37,541 bases of DNA from Meiothermus sp. (GTDB taxonomy: Bacteria > Deinococcota > Deinococci > Deinococcales > Thermaceae). The translations under genes were made by a program, and so were the position numbers. The notes beneath the pieces are model-generated. The model saw nothing but the letters and a program-made list of their open reading frames with translations, did no database searches and was not told where the DNA came from. Of the stretch, positions 34,574 through 37,541 are shown one piece after another. The DNA is taken from the NCBI RefSeq assembly GCF_025060375.1, contig NZ_JANXCG010000011.1, positions 1 to 37,541 on the forward strand, read 5' to 3'. The number at the start of each line of letters is the position of its first letter. Position 1 is the stretch's first letter.

Positions 34574-36468
34574 AAACCCTCCTTGACTACCTGGCCCACC
34601 ACGCCGAGGTCCACCCTAGGGCCCCGGCCATGCGGGTCAAGCGCTACGGGGTATGGGAGACCACCTCCTGGGCCCACCTGCAAGAGAAGGTAGAGCACCT
34701 GGCGGGAGGGCTTTTGGAGCTCGGCCTGGAGCCTGGAGGGGTTTTGGCCATCCTCGGGCAGAACGCCCCTGAGTGGGTAGAAGCCGAGCTGGCCGCCCAA
34801 ACCCTGGGGGTTATGCCGATGGGCATCTACGCGGATGCCATGCCCGAAGAGGTGGGCTACTTCATAGAGTTTTCGGAGTGCCAGGGGGTGGTGGTCTCCG
34901 ATGAGGAGCAGCTCGACAAGGTGCTGCCCCATCTAGACCGGCTGCGCTTCGTTCTGGTCTGGGAGGAGGCCGGAATGAGCCGGTACTGGGGCGAAAAGGT
35001 GCGCCCCTTCAGCAGCGCCTTAGGCCGAGGTCCACACCACCGCGCCCAGGTGGAAGCGGCCAGGGCCCAGGTGGGACCCGACACCGTAGCCCTCCTGGCC
35101 CCCACCTCTGGAACCACCGCCCGCAGCAAACTGGCCATGCTCACCCATGCCCAGCTCATCGCTGGTGCCGAGGCCGGGCGGGCCACCATAAGTATCCGCG
35201 GGGGGGAGTGGGTCTTCTCCTACCTGCCCTTGCCCTGGATCGGCGAACAAATGCTCACCGTGGTCCGCAGCCTCACCGACGGCACGGTGGTCCACTTCCC
35301 TGAAGACCCTGTCACCCTGCGGGAGGACGTGAAGGAGGTCCAGCCCGACTTCTACCTGGCCCCTGCCCGGCTCTGGGAGGACGCCGCGGCCCTGGTGCGA
35401 AGCCGGATGGCGGACGCGGATGGTCTCAAAAGGGCAGTTTACCGTTGGGGGATGGGGGTACTTCTGGAGTGCGCCCAACGGGAGTTCCGCAAGGAGCCAA
35501 TTGGTTTCGGCCTGAATCTGGCCCGATCCCTGGCCTACCCATTGGTGGCCAGGCCCATCCGGGCCCGGCTGGGCCTGGCGGCCTGCCGCATCGCCGCCAC
35601 CGGCGGAGCCCCTTTGGGCCCCGAGGTCTTCACCTTCTTCCGCGCCCTGGGGGTGGACATCCGCCAAGTCTACGGCCAGTCCGAGACCGCGGCCACCACC
35701 GTGGCCCATCTCCCAGGGGATACCCCTCCCGAAACGGTGGGCAAACCTCTGCCCAATACCCAGGTGCGCATCGCCCCAGACGGTGAGATACAGGTCAAAG
35801 GACCCCAGGTCTTTGCAGGCTACTTCAAAAACGAGGCCGCCACCCGGGAAAGCTTCACCGAGGATGGCTGGTTCCGCACCGGGGATGCGGGCTTCTTCAA
35901 CGAGAACGGCCACCTCATCCTGCTAGGGCGGCTTAAGGAGGTAGGCGCCCTGGCCGACGGCACCCGCTTTGCACCCCAGTTCCTGGAAAACCGCCTCAAG
36001 TACTCGCCCTACATCCGTGAAGCGGTGGTCATCGGCCATGGTCGGCCCTTCGTCACCGCCCTCATCGAACTTGACCCAGAGAACACCCAAAACTGGGCGC
36101 GCAAGCGGGGCATCGTCTTCACCACCTACCAAAGCCTGGCCGCCCACCCCGAGGTCTACGCCCTCATCGCCCAGGAGCTGGGCATGGCCTGCGCCAGCCT
36201 GCCTGAGGAGCTGAGGGTACGCCGATTTGCCGTTTTACCCAAGGAGCTCCACGCCGACGACGAAGAGGTCACCCGCACCCGAAAGGTCAAGCGGGGCACG
36301 GTGGAGGCCCGCTACGCAGAGCTTCTGCGGGCCCTCTACGACGGCTCCACGCAGGTGCGCCTCACCCTACCCATCCGCTACCTGGAGGGGCAGGGCACAC
36401 TCGAGGCGGAGGTTCGCATTGCCGACGTGGGCCCACCCGTGGGCTCCCAGCCAAAGGTAGGCGCATAG
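34570..36468 (+). CDS. AMP-binding acyl-CoA synthetase within the Liv-type operon
   Basis: 632 residues from GTG 34570, overlapping the livG stop. It belongs to the long-chain acyl-CoA synthetase branch: LLDYLAHHAEVHPRAPAMRVK at the N-terminus, GQNAPEWVEAELAAQTLGVMPMGIY, the A3 core PTSGTTARSKLAMLTH, the A5 region VYGQSETAA, the A7/A8 block GWFRTGDAGFFNENGHLILLGRLKE and a final TRKVKRG that may hold the A10 lysine. The A3 loop is unusual: the common TSGTTGxPKG is here TSGTTARSKL, with the conserved Gly and Pro replaced though Lys remains. Its place between livG and livM suggests CoA activation of the imported acid; the substrate is unknown. Confidence 0.88.
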   Translation: MKTLLDYLAHHAEVHPRAPAMRVKRYGVWETTSWAHLQEKVEHLAGGLLELGLEPGGVLAILGQNAPEWVEAELAAQTLGVMPMGIYADAMPEEVGYFIEFSECQGVVVSDEEQLDKVLPHLDRLRFVLVWEEAGMSRYWGEKVRPFSSALGRGPHHRAQVEAARAQVGPDTVALLAPTSGTTARSKLAMLTHAQLIAGAEAGRATISIRGGEWVFSYLPLPWIGEQMLTVVRSLTDGTVVHFPEDPVTLREDVKEVQPDFYLAPARLWEDAAALVRSRMADADGLKRAVYRWGMGVLLECAQREFRKEPIGFGLNLARSLAYPLVARPIRARLGLAACRIAATGGAPLGPEVFTFFRALGVDIRQVYGQSETAATTVAHLPGDTPPETVGKPLPNTQVRIAPDGEIQVKGPQVFAGYFKNEAATRESFTEDGWFRTGDAGFFNENGHLILLGRLKEVGALADGTRFAPQFLENRLKYSPYIREAVVIGHGRPFVTALIELDPENTQNWARKRGIVFTTYQSLAAHPEVYALIAQELGMACASLPEELRVRRFAVLPKELHADDEEVTRTRKVKRGTVEARYAELLRALYDGSTQVRLTLPIRYLEGQGTLEAEVRIADVGPPVGSQPKVGA

Positions 36469-36479
36469 GAGGCACCGGA

Positions 36480-37541
36480 ATGTACCGCCTAAGCCAGACC
36501 CTCACCGACGCCTTCAGCCGGCGCTTCTCCCGAACCGTTCGGGAAGACTACCGCCAGGACGAGGCCTATGCCAGCACCCCCCAGGGGCGCTTCTGGCTGG
36601 GCTTCGCGCTGGTGGGCCTGCTGCTCCTCCCCCTGCTTCTGCCCCAGTACCCCATGTTCGTGGTCACCCAGATTCTGGTAGCCGCTCTGGCGGGGCTGGG
36701 GCTACACCTGTTGGTGGGTGGAGCCGGCCAGATTTCCCTTGGTCAGGCCGCCTTTGTAGGCATCGGGGCCTACATCTCGAGCCATCTCTCAGGCAACCTC
36801 ATGCCCCTGGGCATCCTGCTGGGGGGGCTGGTGGCCGGGGCGATTGGGGTGGTGCTGGGAATTCCCTCCTTGCGCATCAAGGGGGTCTACCTGGCCATCG
36901 CCACCCTGGCCTTCCAGTTCCTTGCCGATTACGTCTTCAAGCGCTGGACAGAGTTCACCGGCGGCGTGGCGGGCCGCAAGCTACCCGCCGAGGCTACCTT
37001 TCTGGGGCTTCCCCTGGCCGACGACCGGGTGGTCTTCTACATCGGCCTGGCCTTTGCAGTGCCCATGTTCTTCTACGCCAAGCGCCTGCTCTCCACCCGA
37101 GCCGGGCGGGCCTGGTTTGCGGTGCGGGACAACGACCTGTCGGCCCAGCTCTCTGGGGTGGACCTGGTCCGCTCTAAGCTCACCGCCTTCGCCCTGTCGG
37201 CCTTCTACGGTGGGGTGGCCGGTGGAATCCTCATGCACCTGCTGGGCGCGGTCACGCCGGACAACTTTGTGCTGGCCTTCAGCATCCAGTACCTGGCCAT
37301 CGTCATCGTGGGGGGAGCCGGAACGGTTCTAGGAGCGGTGCTGGGGGCCTTCTTCATCGTGCTCATTCCAGAGCTCCTAAGCGTGGTGGCAGGGGCCTTT
37401 GGCCCGCAGTACGTGGCCCAGCTTTCGGCCTGGCGCAGTGTGGCCTTTGGGGCGCTCATCCTCCTCTTCCTGATTCTGGAGCCCCGCGGCCTGGTAGGGC
37501 TCTGGGGCCGCATCCGCGACTACTTCCGCACCTGGCCCCTG
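36480..37541 (+). CDS. livM: Branched-chain-type ABC transporter permease LivM, 3' truncated by the window
   Basis: 354 codons from ATG 36480 are open to the last base of the window, ending in Trp-Pro-Leu, so the stop is outside. The Shine-Dalgarno AGGAGG (36467-36472) overlaps the stop of the synthetase gene and is 7 bases from the ATG. The ~40-residue N-terminus is charged (SRRFSRTVREDYRQDE) before the first helix. LivM marks are LHLLVGGAGQISLGQAAFVGIGAYISS, GIPSLRIKGVYLAIATLAFQFL and AFSIQYLAIVIVGGAGTVLGAVLGAFFIVLIPELLS. It pairs with LivH to form the translocation pore. Confidence 0.94.
   Translation, partial: MYRLSQTLTDAFSRRFSRTVREDYRQDEAYASTPQGRFWLGFALVGLLLLPLLLPQYPMFVVTQILVAALAGLGLHLLVGGAGQISLGQAAFVGIGAYISSHLSGNLMPLGILLGGLVAGAIGVVLGIPSLRIKGVYLAIATLAFQFLADYVFKRWTEFTGGVAGRKLPAEATFLGLPLADDRVVFYIGLAFAVPMFFYAKRLLSTRAGRAWFAVRDNDLSAQLSGVDLVRSKLTAFALSAFYGGVAGGILMHLLGAVTPDNFVLAFSIQYLAIVIVGGAGTVLGAVLGAFFIVLIPELLSVVAGAFGPQYVAQLSAWRSVAFGALILLFLILEPRGLVGLWGRIRDYFRTWPL

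Overview
The window is a GC-rich, densely packed bacterial chromosome segment with no insertion sequence, phage gene, CRISPR array or rRNA. Several traits suggest a member of the Thermus/Meiothermus lineage (Deinococcota): strong GC and CTC GAG (Leu-Glu) codon use, many genes that start about 6 nt after a -10 box (leaderless mRNAs), a NurA-HerA pair, HslUV, and paired M16 peptidases. The lineage is an inference from style; nothing here proves the genus.

Layout. Bases 1-7917 are on the plus strand: the tail of an MFS exporter overlapping class II fumarase, Mn superoxide dismutase, a small secreted protein, a catalytic/non-catalytic pair of M16 zinc peptidases, and a two-gene metal ABC importer (ATPase plus permease, no binding protein) with a candidate metalloregulator site at its promoter. 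Bases 7918-8528 hold no intact gene. They contain what look like gene remnants, including a short copy of the permease 3' end. Rrf2/IscR-type regulator and cysteine desulfurase genes follow. The desulfurase gene runs 35 bp into the end of the next, convergent gene.

Bases 10114-18909 form a long minus-strand run. Read in transcription order it is nurA, herA, aat, a DUF1028 hydrolase, a Nudix hydrolase, a gamma-carbonic-anhydrase-like protein, copC, copD, an MbnP-like protein and a di-heme MauG/MbnH-type enzyme. The last four make a coherent copper-handling set: Cu(II)-binding CopC, membrane CopD, and an MbnP/MbnH pair. In the characterised pair, MbnH oxidises a tryptophan of MbnP to kynurenine to build a copper site. 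A second minus-strand run (22816-19014) carries signal peptidase I, hslV, hslU and a secreted TPR protein, closed by a textbook terminator.

From 23080 the plus strand carries a leaderless protein kinase with DFD instead of DFG, a phosphoglycerate-mutase-like metalloenzyme whose 3' end reads through an antisense tRNA-Thr(CGT), RNase PH, an ITP/XTP pyrophosphatase, a cupredoxin lipoprotein and a short-chain dehydrogenase. A convergent minus-strand operon, ugpA-ugpE-ugpB, encodes a glycerol-3-phosphate-type sugar importer without its ATPase. The window ends in a plus-strand branched-chain-amino-acid-type ABC operon (Tat-exported binding protein, LivH, LivF, LivG, an acyl-CoA synthetase, and LivM running off the end). 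The embedded CoA ligase suggests that this transporter imports a carboxylic acid that is activated after entry.
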